Below are positions 1 through 7,632 of a stretch of 13,678 nucleotides of DNA, in pieces. Position numbers and translations under genes: made by a program. The stretch is from Bacillota bacterium (GTDB taxonomy: Bacteria; Bacillota; Clostridia; TANB77; CAG-465), in NCBI GenBank assembly GCA_023460235.1, contig JAEWRE010000010.1:1-13678 (forward strand), written 5' to 3'. Below the pieces are notes generated by a model. That model did not search any database and was not told where the DNA came from. It was given only the letters and a program-made list of their open reading frames with translations. Each line of letters starts with the position of its first letter. Position 1 is the first letter of the stretch.

Positions 1-274
1 GGACATTTGTCTTTATATCTTGTTTTTCACTTAAAGTCACTTTATCCTTTAATGGTAATTGATACTCAGTATTATCTGCTGATAACTTACTCATTGAGTA
101 TACACCGACTGCCTCTTCTACATTAGTGAAATTTGCCATGAACTTTGCTTTTACAGCACTATCTCTTGGATTATTCTTTGTTAAATTTAGTATTATTGCA
201 CCTGCTAGTATTATAACTACTATTATTGTTATTATTAATACAATCAAACTTATTCCTTTTGACCTTTTATTCAT
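1..274 (-). CDS. Pilin-like (prepilin-type N-terminal segment) membrane protein, C-terminus beyond window
   Basis: Only the first 91 codons are present; the gene runs off the left edge. The start is ATG at 274 behind a strong AGAGGTGG ribosome binding site. The protein begins MNKRSKGISLIVL, a short basic leader followed by one hydrophobic helix of about 22 residues (about residues 8-30) and a polar segment. This is the pattern of type IV prepilin or pseudopilin N-termini, which a prepilin peptidase cleaves after the Gly of KG. Many clostridial proteins of unknown function carry such a helix. The glutamate usual at mature position 5 is a valine here (ISLIV). The globular domain that would define its job is missing, so it could be a minor pilin, a pseudopilin or a simple membrane-anchored protein. 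It has its own promoter-like sequence and follows the polC terminator, so it is probably a separate unit. Confidence 0.7.
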   Translation of the reverse strand, partial: MNKRSKGISLIVLIITIIVVIILAGAIILNLTKNNPRDSAVKAKFMANFTNVEEAVGVYSMSKLSADNTEYQLPLKDKVTLSEKQDIKTNV

Positions 275-309
275 TAATAAGCCACCTCTTTTTTTAAATT
301 ATTCAAATA

Positions 310-338
310 ATTAAACCATAAAAAATAAATATATTCAA
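310..338 (-). promoter_or_regulatory. Putative sigma-A promoter of the pilin-like gene
   Basis: Read on the minus strand: TTGAAT (-35, 333-338), a 17-nt spacer, then TTTAAT (-10, 310-315) preceded by a TGG extended -10. It lies 36 nt upstream of the ATG at 274. The remaining intergenic sequence between here and the polC terminator is AT-rich, and I see nothing else in it. AT-rich sequence gives such matches easily. Confidence 0.4.
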
Positions 339-486
339 TATATTTTACATTCTAGGACAAAATAATTTTAAACATTTTTATAAAATTTACATTTTTGAAT
401 TAATATATATCATCAAGGTATGATTTGTTTTATTTAAAAATTTTTATGATTATTACATATTCTACTTAATCATATCCATTAAATAC

Positions 487-522
487 AAAAAAGTAATATT
501 TTAATTAAAATATTACTTTTTT
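487..522 (-). terminator. polC terminator, 18-bp perfect palindrome
   Basis: The arms 487-504 and 505-522 are perfectly complementary: A6, then GTAATATTTTAA, and its mirror ending in T6. The hairpin starts 4 nt after the polC stop codon and is followed on the minus strand by TTTTTTGTATTT. The only G/C pair is near the base, but the U tail and position fit a factor-independent terminator. Confidence 0.75.
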
Positions 523-526
523 ATAT

Positions 527-3500
527 TTATAATATATCAAACATATCTAGTTGTTCTGATCTTGGCATTCCATCCAAGCAACCTGCTTTTTGTAATGTTT
601 CAACTGCAACTTTTCCTATTTTCGCTTTTATTGCCATATCTTCAATTGATGTAAATCTTCCATTTTTCCTTGCTTCCATTAATTTATTAGCATCAACTTC
701 ACCAAAGCCGCTAAGTGCAGAAAGTGGTGGTCTTATACAATCATCTTCAACTAAAAACTTCTTAGAATCTGATTTATATATATCAACTGGCAGGAAGCTT
801 ACACCTCTTTCATTCATTTCAAGAACTATCTCAAGTATTGGATACATATTTCTTTCTTTATTACCAGCACTATTTCCAAGCATATCAATTTCTTTCATTT
901 TTGCTTTTACTTTTTCTTTTCCATGAAGCATGAATTCACTATCAAAATCATCAGCTCTAATAGAAAAATATGCTGCATAATATGCCTCTTTAATATGAAC
1001 TTTAAACCAAGCAATTCTAAACGCCATAGTTACATAAGCAGCAGCATGAGCTTTAGGAAACATATACTTTATCTTTTTACAAGAATCTATATACCAATCC
1101 GGAACACTATTATCTATCATAAGCTTTTCTTGATCTTCAGTTAAACCTTTACCTTTACGAACGCTCTCCATTATTTTAAAAGCTGGATTAGGTGGTAGTC
1201 CTTGTTTTATCAAATATATCATAATATCATCTCTGGTACATATTGCTTCGTTAAGTGTAACAACACCATCATTTATTAATGTCTGCGCATTATTTAACCA
1301 AACATCAGTACCATGAGAAAGTCCAGATATTCTTATTAATTCTTCAAATGTAGTTGGTCTAGTATCAACAAGCATACCACGTACAAATTTAGTACCAAAT
1401 TCTGGTATTCCAAAAGTACCTACTTCAGAGTTTATTTGTTCAGCTGTCAAGCCAAGTGATTCAGTAGAACTAAATATTGACATTGTTTCTTTATCATCAA
1501 GTGGAATTTTCTTAGGATCAACTCCAGTTATATCTTGTAACATTCTAATAACAGTTGGATCATCATGACCAAGTATATCAAGTTTTAACAGATTCTTATC
1601 TATTGAGTGATAATCAAAGTGTGTTGTTATTATATTAGAATGAGGATCATCGGCTGGATGTTGTACAGGACAAAATTCATATATTTCTCTACCTTTTGGT
1701 ACTACTATTATTCCACCTGGATGTTGTCCAGAAGTTCTCTTTATACCAGTACAACCTTGAGATATTCTATTCACTTCAGGAGAAAGCATTTTTTGTCCTC
1801 TTTCTTCTAAGTATTTCATAACAAAACCATATGCTGTCTTATCTGCAACAGTACCTATAGTTCCTGCTTTATATGTAGTTCCTTTACCAAATATAACTTC
1901 AGTATATTTATGTGCTTTTGCTTGATATTCTCCTGAGAAATTTAAGTCAATATCTGGTTCTTTATCTCCATTAAATCCAAGGAAGGTTTCAAATGGGATA
2001 TCCATACCATCTTTATCTAACTTTGTACCACAATTAGGACAATCTTTATCTGGTAAATCAAATCCGTTTTTATATCCGTAGTCAGTAAAATCTGAATATT
2101 TACAATTTGGACATCTATAGTGGGCTTGAAGCGAATTAACTTCAGTTATACCAGTCATATTTGCAACAAACGAAGAACCTACTGATCCTCTTGAACCAAC
2201 AAGATATCCATCTTCATTTGATTTCCAAACTAATTTTTGTGCAATGATATACATAACAGAAAATCCATTTTTTATAATTGATTCAAGTTCTTTTTCAAGT
2301 CTTAATCTAACAATCTCAGGAAGTGGATCACCATATAGTTCCTTTGCCTTTTCCATAGCTATATTTTCAATTTCTTGTTCACAGCCTTCTATATGTGGAG
2401 GACACTTTTCATCAGATATAGGTGTGATCTTATCACACATTTCAGATACTTTATTTGTATTTGTAACTACAACTTCATATGCTTTTTCATCACCTAAATA
2501 ATCAAATTCTTTTAACATTTCCTCTGTTGTTCTATAATATAGAGGTGCTTGCTTATCAGCATCACTAAACCCTTGACCTGCCATTATTATTCTTCTATAT
2601 ATCTCATCTTCTGGATTTAAAAAGTGTACATCACAAGTTGCTACAACAGGTCGTTCTAATTTTTCACCAAGATTGACAATTTCTTTATTTATATCAATTA
2701 AATCTTCTTTTGATTTTAATATTCCTTGATCTAAATAGAATTGATTATTTCCAAGTGGTTGTATCTCTAAATAGTCATAATATTTTGCTATAGTTTCAAT
2801 TTCTTCTTGTGATTTTTTATTTACTATTGCTTGATATAGTTCTCCTCTTTCACAAGCAGAACCAATTACAAGTCCCTCTTTATATCTATTTAGCAAACTT
2901 CTTGGAATTTTTGGCCTTTTATTAAAATATCTTAAATGTGAATAAGATATAATTTTATAAAGATTCTTTAGTCCAGTATAGTTTTTTGCAAGAATTATAA
3001 TGTGATAATATGGTATTTTTCTAACATCTTCATCTATTACAGAATACATATACCCATATTCATCAATATCAAGTCGCTCTTTTGCATCATTTTGCATTTT
3101 TATGAATATCTTAGCTGTTGCTCTTGTGTCGTTTATAGCTCTATGTGCGCCTTCTAAACTTACTTCTAAATGTTCTGCAATTGTACCAAGCTTATGATTT
3201 TCTAAATTTGGATATAATTCTCTTGCCATTGTAAGTGTATCTACAACATAAGGAGCAAATTCTAATTTTTGTACATTTGCAAAATGTTTAATAAATCCAA
3301 TATCGAATCTTGCATTATGCGCAACTAATATTGTATCTTTTGTAAATTCTAAGAATTCAGGTAATACTTCATCTATAGTTGGAGCATCTTTTACCATATC
3401 AGGTGTTATATGTGTTAATTCTTGTACTTCTTCAGGTATATTTCTTTCCGGATTTACAAATGTTGTAAATTCATCTATTATTTCACCATTTCTAACTTTA

Positions 3501-4921
3501 CATACAGCGATTTCTGTAATTTTATCAATATTACTATTAAAACCTGTAGTTTCAATATCAAAAATACAAAAAGTATCAAGCTTTTTATAGTCCGGTTCAA
3601 TGTCAACTGCAAGATACCCTTCAACTCCATATATAACTTTAAGTGGAGCAGCGTCAAGAACTTCTTGTGTTGTTGGATATCCTTTTTCTTTTTTTACGAG
3701 CTTGCTAAAAGAATCCATAATCACATGATGTGCTTCTGGAAATGACTGTGCAACACCATGATCTGTTATTGCAATTGCACTATGCCCCCATTTTATTGCT
3801 TGTTTAATTATATCTGTTGCACTAGATACCCCATCCATCGCGCTCATTTGAGTATGAAGATGTAATTCTACACGCTTCTCTTGCGCAGTATCTTTTCTTC
3901 CTTCAGGTTTTGTACCTTCATTGATATTATTGATCATTATACAAAGTTCATTATTTGAATAAGCGTCTATTTGAGGTCTACCTTGCAAAATAACAAATGA
4001 ACCTTTTTTTATTCTAGGATCAATGCTTTCAAATGTTTTTTTATCAAGAAAGGCCTTACAACTTATTGTACTGGTTTTATCCGTTACATCAATTGCTAAT
4101 ATTATCTTTCCAGTTTTTGTTTCGCGAGTATCTTTTGAAACTATTTCACCTTCAATGCATACTCTTTCCATAGTTGGATTAATATTATTTATTTTTTCTT
4201 TTTTGTCTGTTTTTATCTCTATACCAAATATTACATTTTCGGGTTGAGGTTCTTTAGCAAGTTTTCTCTCTTCTTTTTCTTCTGCTGAAAGTGGAGTCCT
4301 TTTTACGAATTCATTTGGCTTATTTATTCCTTGACTTTGATTATTAAATGGTTTATCACTTTTGCCATTAATATCTCTAGATACATTGGATATTTCTTCT
4401 ATTTTAACCATCTTTATACCATCATTTGTTGGCATTAATTCTTTTGCATTTTCTTCATCTTTTATTAAGACATTGTACATCTTACCATATTGAATATATA
4501 TACAGTTTTTTATATATTCATCTATTTTTTTAATATTTAGAAAAGTAGAATATGCATTTTTTAAAGTTATTACAATTTCATTTGATGCATCGATATCTAC
4601 TTTACAATTTAAAAACACTTGAGATGTATACTCATATTTTTTAGTTACAATTTCTATTATATCTTTAACATTTTGAACATTTACTTCCATTGGATGACCT
4701 TTGTATAAATATTCAACTTTAAAACTACTTAATTCATACATTTTGCAGGCTGTATCTTCAAATTTTTCTATATCATAAGCAGGTATATTATCTTCACTAC
4801 TAGTTTTAATAATTACCGAATTTAGCTTTTTAGAGAATTTTATTTCATCTATATTTGCAAGAGCAAATTTACTATACGAATCTACTGAATTGAAAAATAC
4901 ATCTTTAACTTTTTTTTGCAC
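527..4921 (-). CDS. polC: DNA polymerase III alpha subunit, PolC type (Gram-positive replicase)
   Basis: This is the main replicative DNA polymerase of low-GC Gram-positives, with 3'-5' proofreading in the same chain. Domains in order (numbered from the GTG at 4921, 1464 residues): an N-terminal region with a low-complexity linker (about 180-225); an OB-fold-like segment (about 245-330); a PHP domain with HLHT at 354-357 and TDHG at 386-389; and, inserted in PHP, a DEDDh exonuclease. The exonuclease has DIETTG (D455, E457), VAHNARFD (D540) and H593/D598. Then come SRGSVGSS (about 910-917), a four-Cys zinc site (C937, C940, C961, C964), catalytic PDIDLNF (D990, D992) and FPKAHAAAY in the polymerase core. 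The C-terminal QLDMF (1457-1461) matches the sliding-clamp binding motif. Start choice: the frame extends to a GTG at 4930, but that codon lies inside the ribosome binding site GAGGTGG (4927-4933). GTG 4921, 5 nt after it, is preferred. Length is close to B. subtilis PolC (1437). No frameshift or intein is seen. The gene stands alone. Confidence 0.97.
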   Translation of the reverse strand: MQKKVKDVFFNSVDSYSKFALANIDEIKFSKKLNSVIIKTSSEDNIPAYDIEKFEDTACKMYELSSFKVEYLYKGHPMEVNVQNVKDIIEIVTKKYEYTSQVFLNCKVDIDASNEIVITLKNAYSTFLNIKKIDEYIKNCIYIQYGKMYNVLIKDEENAKELMPTNDGIKMVKIEEISNVSRDINGKSDKPFNNQSQGINKPNEFVKRTPLSAEEKEERKLAKEPQPENVIFGIEIKTDKKEKINNINPTMERVCIEGEIVSKDTRETKTGKIILAIDVTDKTSTISCKAFLDKKTFESIDPRIKKGSFVILQGRPQIDAYSNNELCIMINNINEGTKPEGRKDTAQEKRVELHLHTQMSAMDGVSSATDIIKQAIKWGHSAIAITDHGVAQSFPEAHHVIMDSFSKLVKKEKGYPTTQEVLDAAPLKVIYGVEGYLAVDIEPDYKKLDTFCIFDIETTGFNSNIDKITEIAVCKVRNGEIIDEFTTFVNPERNIPEEVQELTHITPDMVKDAPTIDEVLPEFLEFTKDTILVAHNARFDIGFIKHFANVQKLEFAPYVVDTLTMARELYPNLENHKLGTIAEHLEVSLEGAHRAINDTRATAKIFIKMQNDAKERLDIDEYGYMYSVIDEDVRKIPYYHIIILAKNYTGLKNLYKIISYSHLRYFNKRPKIPRSLLNRYKEGLVIGSACERGELYQAIVNKKSQEEIETIAKYYDYLEIQPLGNNQFYLDQGILKSKEDLIDINKEIVNLGEKLERPVVATCDVHFLNPEDEIYRRIIMAGQGFSDADKQAPLYYRTTEEMLKEFDYLGDEKAYEVVVTNTNKVSEMCDKITPISDEKCPPHIEGCEQEIENIAMEKAKELYGDPLPEIVRLRLEKELESIIKNGFSVMYIIAQKLVWKSNEDGYLVGSRGSVGSSFVANMTGITEVNSLQAHYRCPNCKYSDFTDYGYKNGFDLPDKDCPNCGTKLDKDGMDIPFETFLGFNGDKEPDIDLNFSGEYQAKAHKYTEVIFGKGTTYKAGTIGTVADKTAYGFVMKYLEERGQKMLSPEVNRISQGCTGIKRTSGQHPGGIIVVPKGREIYEFCPVQHPADDPHSNIITTHFDYHSIDKNLLKLDILGHDDPTVIRMLQDITGVDPKKIPLDDKETMSIFSSTESLGLTAEQINSEVGTFGIPEFGTKFVRGMLVDTRPTTFEELIRISGLSHGTDVWLNNAQTLINDGVVTLNEAICTRDDIMIYLIKQGLPPNPAFKIMESVRKGKGLTEDQEKLMIDNSVPDWYIDSCKKIKYMFPKAHAAAYVTMAFRIAWFKVHIKEAYYAAYFSIRADDFDSEFMLHGKEKVKAKMKEIDMLGNSAGNKERNMYPILEIVLEMNERGVSFLPVDIYKSDSKKFLVEDDCIRPPLSALSGFGEVDANKLMEARKNGRFTSIEDMAIKAKIGKVAVETLQKAGCLDGMPRSEQLDMFDIL

Positions 4922-4947
4922 ATTTACCACCTCGCATTATATTAATC

Positions 4948-4976
4948 ATTATATAATTTTTTTTGTATTTTTTCAA
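4948..4976 (-). promoter_or_regulatory. Sigma-A promoter of polC
   Basis: Minus strand: TTGAAA (4971-4976), a 17-nt A-rich spacer, TATAAT (4948-4953). Transcription would begin near 4941, leaving a leader of about 20 nt that holds little more than the ribosome binding site. The close consensus match fits a housekeeping gene. Confidence 0.7.
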
Positions 4977-5003
4977 TGTATGTAATAAAAATAAATACAA
5001 TTA

Positions 5004-5034
5004 ATGACAAATTTGGACTTGTTTTCATAATATA
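5004..5034 (+). promoter_or_regulatory. Candidate promoter of the ferritin-like gene (sigma-A or late sporulation sigma)
   Basis: ATGACA (5004-5009) and CATAAT (5026-5031), 16 nt apart, each differ from the sigma-A consensus at one base. The same sequence also reads as AC, 17 nt, CATAATATA. That fits the sigma-K pattern AC-N16/17-CATANNNTA. The sequence alone cannot decide. The leader would be only about 18 nt. Confidence 0.35.
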
Positions 5035-5055
5035 TAGCATAAGGAGGTAACTAAA

Positions 5056-5757
5056 ATGAATTATCATGAATCTTTGCAAAATTTAGGATATGTAAATTAT
5101 CCGATTTTCTTTAGTTATACATATGCAAATTATGATGATTTTAATAAAAGAGAAGACGTGGAAGATGATGCGCAAGAAGATTTAGTGCAAGAACTAGCAG
5201 AAGTTAACTCAGAAGTTAATGAAATTGAAAATAGTGCCCAAAACGAAGTAGCAAATGAAATTGATACAGAATTTGATGCAATAGAAGTTTCAGCTTTTGA
5301 TCAAGATGAATATAGTAGATTGGAATCAACTGTAAGTTCAGCTCAAAAAAAAGCAACCATAGATTTAATTGCAAAATCTGTTGGCAATGAGCTTGAAGAC
5401 GAAGCTTTTTACTCTTTTTTAATATCACATGCTCCAAATGATGAGCAAAGAAAAATAATTATAAGCATTAGAGACGATGAAAGAAAGCATAATAAATTAC
5501 TTAGACAACTTTATTTTGATTTAACAGGTAAAAAATTGCCACAAGATGTATTGACTAAGATTCCTACTTTTAACATGTCATATATGCAAGGTCTTGAAAA
5601 AGCTCTTATGGGAGAACTTCAAGCTGTAACAAGATATCAACAAATATTAAAAGGCCTAACTAATATGAATTATCATAATACTATACTTGAAATATTAACT
5701 GATGAATTAAGACATGCTGACAAATATAACTTTTTAATAACAAAAAATTCTCTTTAA
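5056..5757 (+). CDS. Ferritin-like (rubrerythrin-related) diiron-type protein with long acidic N-terminus
   Basis: The C-terminal part (about residues 98-230 of 233) is a four-helix ferritin-like fold. Each half carries the expected metal-ligand pattern: ELEDEAFY (112-119) then DERKH (E142, H145), and GELQAVTRY (E187, Y194) then DELRH (E217, H220). Such proteins bind two metal ions and usually deal with peroxide, oxygen or iron; the substrate is not known here. No rubredoxin-type Cys pairs are present, so electron transfer like that of true rubrerythrin is not expected. Residues 1-30 are Tyr/Asn-rich. Residues 31-95 are very rich in Glu, Asp, Asn and Val and probably form a helical or disordered acidic tail; this is unusual for the family. 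Start: ATG 7 nt after AAGGAGGT (5041-5048). The gene is monocistronic and ends at a hairpin. Some related Bacillus proteins are linked to spores; I offer that only as an inference. Confidence 0.8.
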   Translation: MNYHESLQNLGYVNYPIFFSYTYANYDDFNKREDVEDDAQEDLVQELAEVNSEVNEIENSAQNEVANEIDTEFDAIEVSAFDQDEYSRLESTVSSAQKKATIDLIAKSVGNELEDEAFYSFLISHAPNDEQRKIIISIRDDERKHNKLLRQLYFDLTGKKLPQDVLTKIPTFNMSYMQGLEKALMGELQAVTRYQQILKGLTNMNYHNTILEILTDELRHADKYNFLITKNSL

Positions 5758-5775
5758 TACATATTATTCTATAAA

Positions 5776-5815
5776 AAAAGAATTGTAAAATTCATCTGAT
5801 TGATACAATTCTTTT
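5776..5815. terminator. Bidirectional terminator between convergent genes
   Basis: A 12-bp perfect stem (AAAAGAATTGTA at 5776-5787, TACAATTCTTTT at 5804-5815) with a 16-nt loop. It is followed by a T-rich tract on both strands. It ends the ferritin-like gene on plus and the DUF402 gene on minus. Confidence 0.8.
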
Positions 5816-5833
5816 CTTTTGCTTAAAAAACTA

Positions 5834-6367
5834 CTAACTAAAATATTTCATTAATAATTCCTTATGATCCATATTTATATATTTATTTTCTTTGTTATTT
5901 ATTTCATCTAATAATCTTTTTAGCACATTGTATGCTAAGTTATATTCGTCTATTGTTATATTGCCTGATTTTAGTGCTTGTTCTAATTCGTCTTCATCCC
6001 ATATAATTACATTGTCATTATCAAATTTATCTATAGTTATGTCTAAAAATAAATCTAAATAATATGGTGAATTATTTTCAAATCCATTCTCTTTAGTTAT
6101 ATCTATATAATACTCAAGTACTTCCATTTCTTTATTTAGAAAAACTCTTACTTCATAGTTTTCAAATTTAGGTATATACTCAATTATATAGTATCCATTA
6201 TCAAATAGATGAACATATTTTCCAGTATGTTTTTCTACATATGGTTCACTTACTTTTTTTATATGTTTTAATCCAATATAGCAATTATATTCTTCATTTT
6301 CTATAATTTTTATATCGTAATCTATTACTCCTCTTAGATAAGTTTTTGAAATAAATTTTTTATACAT
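5834..6367 (-). CDS. DUF402 family protein (possible nucleoside phosphatase/RNA-processing fold)
   Basis: A 177-residue cytosolic protein with no signal peptide. The C-terminal half carries the DUF402 signature: a YYIDI strand (86-90), YLDLFLDI with two acidic positions (D105, D109), then the acidic block WDEDELEQAL (123-132) and GNITIDEYNLAY, followed by a helix. In this family the acidic residues bind a metal ion. Characterised relatives include nucleoside tri-/diphosphatases of Gram-positive cocci and part of an archaeal RNA-associated protein. Which activity applies here cannot be told. Residues 1-85 match the family's N-terminal beta region only loosely. Start: ATG at 6367, 5 nt after AAAGGA. 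It lies 67 nt behind the DUF1003 gene with no terminator between them and no convincing promoter, so the two are probably cotranscribed. Confidence 0.75.
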   Translation of the reverse strand: MYKKFISKTYLRGVIDYDIKIIENEEYNCYIGLKHIKKVSEPYVEKHTGKYVHLFDNGYYIIEYIPKFENYEVRVFLNKEMEVLEYYIDITKENGFENNSPYYLDLFLDITIDKFDNDNVIIWDEDELEQALKSGNITIDEYNLAYNVLKRLLDEINNKENKYINMDHKELLMKYFS

Positions 6368-6434
6368 AAATATCCTTTCACTTTAAAATTCTAAATGTTT
6401 TAATTAATTATATTATTGTATTCTAAATTTTATA

Positions 6435-6905
6435 TTATTTATTCTTTAAATATTCTAATATTACATTTTGCTTTTTTTCAATTTCTTCTATTTTCTTAGT
6501 ATGTTTTAATATTTCTTCTATTATAATTTCAGCCTTCATATTTGTTTCAAAGTCTTGCTCACTTCTTATTCTATCTTTTTCTTCTTGACGATTTTGACTC
6601 ATCATAATTATTGGAGCTTGTATTGCAGCAATACAAGATAAAGCAAGATTTAAAAGAATAAAAGGATACTCATCAAATCTAAAAAATATTTGAGATACAT
6701 TTAATATAATCCATAATACTATAAATATTAGAAAACCTATTATAAAAGGCCAACTACCCGCAACGCATGCTATCTTATCTGCCACCTTATCACCAATACT
6801 TAATGTTTTATCATGTATTGTGTTAACATTTTTCGTACTTTTTTTATTCATTAATTCTTCAATAAATTTCTCATTTTTCTCTTCATCTGTTTTCTTTACA
6901 CTCAT
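6435..6905 (-). CDS. DUF1003 family membrane protein
   Basis: A 156-residue protein. It has a cytosolic N-terminus (1-35), then the family signature GDKVADKIACVAGSWPF (38-54), a first membrane helix (about 52-71), FDEYPFILLNLALS leading into a second membrane helix (about 82-101), then QAPIIMMSQNRQEEKDR (96-112). The C-terminal tail, with ETNMKAE and EEILKHTKKIEEIEKK, is likely a coiled coil. DUF1003 proteins are widespread small inner-membrane proteins. No biochemical role is established to my knowledge; the highly conserved Asn/Gln/Arg cluster after the second helix suggests a cytosolic binding surface. Start: ATG at 6905 behind AGAGGTG. It is probably the first gene of a pair with the DUF402 gene, behind a sigma-A-like promoter. 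Confidence 0.9.
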   Translation of the reverse strand: MSVKKTDEEKNEKFIEELMNKKSTKNVNTIHDKTLSIGDKVADKIACVAGSWPFIIGFLIFIVLWIILNVSQIFFRFDEYPFILLNLALSCIAAIQAPIIMMSQNRQEEKDRIRSEQDFETNMKAEIIIEEILKHTKKIEEIEKKQNVILEYLKNK

Positions 6906-6926
6906 TTAATAACACCTCTTGAATAA

Positions 6927-6955
6927 ATTTTACTACAGTAGAATATTTTTTTCAA
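6927..6955 (-). promoter_or_regulatory. Sigma-A promoter of the DUF1003-DUF402 pair, with a short palindrome in the spacer
   Basis: Minus strand: TTGAAA (6950-6955), 17 nt, TAAAAT (6927-6932). The spacer contains CTACTGTAG, a 4+1+4 palindrome directly upstream of the -10 box. It could be a regulator half-site or chance; it does not match the spaced BlaI/CopY operator. Confidence 0.55.
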
Positions 6956-7015
6956 TATTTTCCCATTGTTATTTAAAAAATATTATCTAATATTAGTAGT
7001 TTAAGGACATTTTTG

Positions 7016-7043
7016 TTGATTTTTGTAATTTATATGATATAAT
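7016..7043 (+). promoter_or_regulatory. Sigma-A promoter (extended -10) of the 69-residue gene
   Basis: TTGATT (7016-7021), a 16-nt spacer, and TGATATAAT, a consensus -10 (7038-7043) with the TGn extension. Transcription would start near 7050, giving a leader of about 53 nt before the ATG at 7103. Confidence 0.65.
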
Positions 7044-7102
7044 GTATGCGTAACCAATTAAATGTTCAGTAAAAATTTTTATTGCCTTGAAAGGAGTTTA
7101 TT

Positions 7103-7312
7103 ATGTACGACTCTAAAGCAGAAAAAGATTTATACTGGGAGAATTTATCTAAAGAACGACACGCTAAAGCTCAAATATACGATGAATCTTGGAATTATCT
7201 TTTTCAAACAATGATAGACTATGGGAAAACAGAAGAAGAAGCTAAGAGCTTTGCTTATCAGAATGTTGAAACTTACATGGACTATAAACTAGGAATACAA
7301 AGAAAAAGATAA
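7103..7312 (+). CDS. Hypothetical 69-residue soluble protein
   Basis: I do not recognise the family. The ATG follows AAGGAG (7091-7096) at an ideal 6-nt distance, and a consensus promoter and a clean terminator flank it, so it is very likely a real gene. The protein is charged and aromatic-rich (seven Tyr, three Phe, two Trp) with no Cys, no signal peptide and no membrane segment. It looks like two or three helices: about residues 4-40 (KAEKDLYWENL, ERHAKAQIYDESWNYLFQTM), a GKTEEEA turn-helix cap (41-47), and SFAYQNVETYMDYKLG (49-64), ending in a basic RKR. It is a single-gene unit between the DUF1003 operon and the small basic gene. No function can be assigned. Confidence 0.75.
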   Translation: MYDSKAEKDLYWENLSKERHAKAQIYDESWNYLFQTMIDYGKTEEEAKSFAYQNVETYMDYKLGIQRKR

Positions 7313-7356
7313 TTAAATATAAATTAAAATAAAAAATAATTAACTTAAAATAGATA

Positions 7357-7388
7357 AAGAGTAACGTAATTAATTTTACGTTACTTTT
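7357..7388 (+). terminator. Terminator of the 69-residue gene
   Basis: The stem AGTAACGTAA (7360-7369) / TTACGTTACT (7376-7385) has a 6-nt loop, extended at the base by AAG/TTT (one G-U pair) and followed by TTTTCTT. It lies 47 nt after the stop codon. Confidence 0.8.
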
Positions 7389-7421
7389 CTTAATTAAAGT
7401 TTTATATTTCTTTTTTCAATC

Positions 7422-7450
7422 TTGACATGATATATATATAATTGTATAAT
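7422..7450 (+). promoter_or_regulatory. Perfect-consensus sigma-A promoter of the small basic gene/RNA
   Basis: TTGACA (7422-7427), a 17-nt spacer of alternating TA repeats, TATAAT (7445-7450). All 12 consensus positions match at optimal spacing, the best promoter in the window. The predicted transcript starts near 7457 and ends at the hairpin at 7633-7668, about 210 nt. Confidence 0.8.
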
Positions 7451-7478
7451 GATATATATAGAAAGAGAGACAATAGTT

Positions 7479-7628
7479 ATGCCTAAAAATAAATCATCAA
7501 ATGGAAATAAAAAAAATAGTATTTCTAAATCATTTGGTTCTAAATCAAATATATTTAATAATAATAACAGTAAAACAGCTAATTTTATGAAAGGTAAATC
7601 ACTTAGCAAACCTTTCAAAAATAAATAG
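7479..7628 (+). CDS. Small strongly basic protein, 49 residues (or a transcript acting as RNA)
   Basis: The reading frame starts at ATG 7479 and stops at TAG 7626-7628. The product begins MPKNKSSNGNKKNSISK and ends LSKPFKNK. It holds 12 Lys and many Ser and Asn, with no Asp, Glu, Arg, Cys or Trp. It is predicted to be disordered and very basic, so binding to nucleic acid, membrane or an acidic partner is possible; the family is not recognised. The upstream sequence (GAAAGAGAG) is a poor ribosome binding site, unlike every neighbour, although the promoter is perfect and a terminator follows directly. The unit may therefore be a small RNA in which the frame is incidental. AT-rich DNA makes a Lys/Asn/Ser-rich frame easy to get by chance. 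The opposite strand is also open over this stretch, but it has only a TTG start without a ribosome binding site. Confidence 0.5.
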   Translation: MPKNKSSNGNKKNSISKSFGSKSNIFNNNNSKTANFMKGKSLSKPFKNK

Positions 7629-7632
7629 TATT

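Noticed and set aside
126..314. Plus-strand hydrophobic frame of 62 codons
   Set aside because: It is antisense to the pilin-like gene, which has a proper start, ribosome binding site and recognisable N-terminus.
923..4247. Five plus-strand frames of 67-107 codons inside polC
   Set aside because: All lie antisense within a full-length, intact polC and show no start signals; they are shadows of its codon pattern.
4919..4924. ATG at 4924 as the start of polC
   Set aside because: It is out of frame with the polymerase; the in-frame GTG at 4921 follows GAGGTGG at 5 nt.
7394..7618. Minus-strand hydrophobic frame of 74 codons
   Set aside because: It starts at TTG with no ribosome binding site and is antisense to the 49-codon frame that has a perfect promoter. 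Its Leu/Phe/Ile composition is what the complement of Lys/Asn/Ser codons gives.
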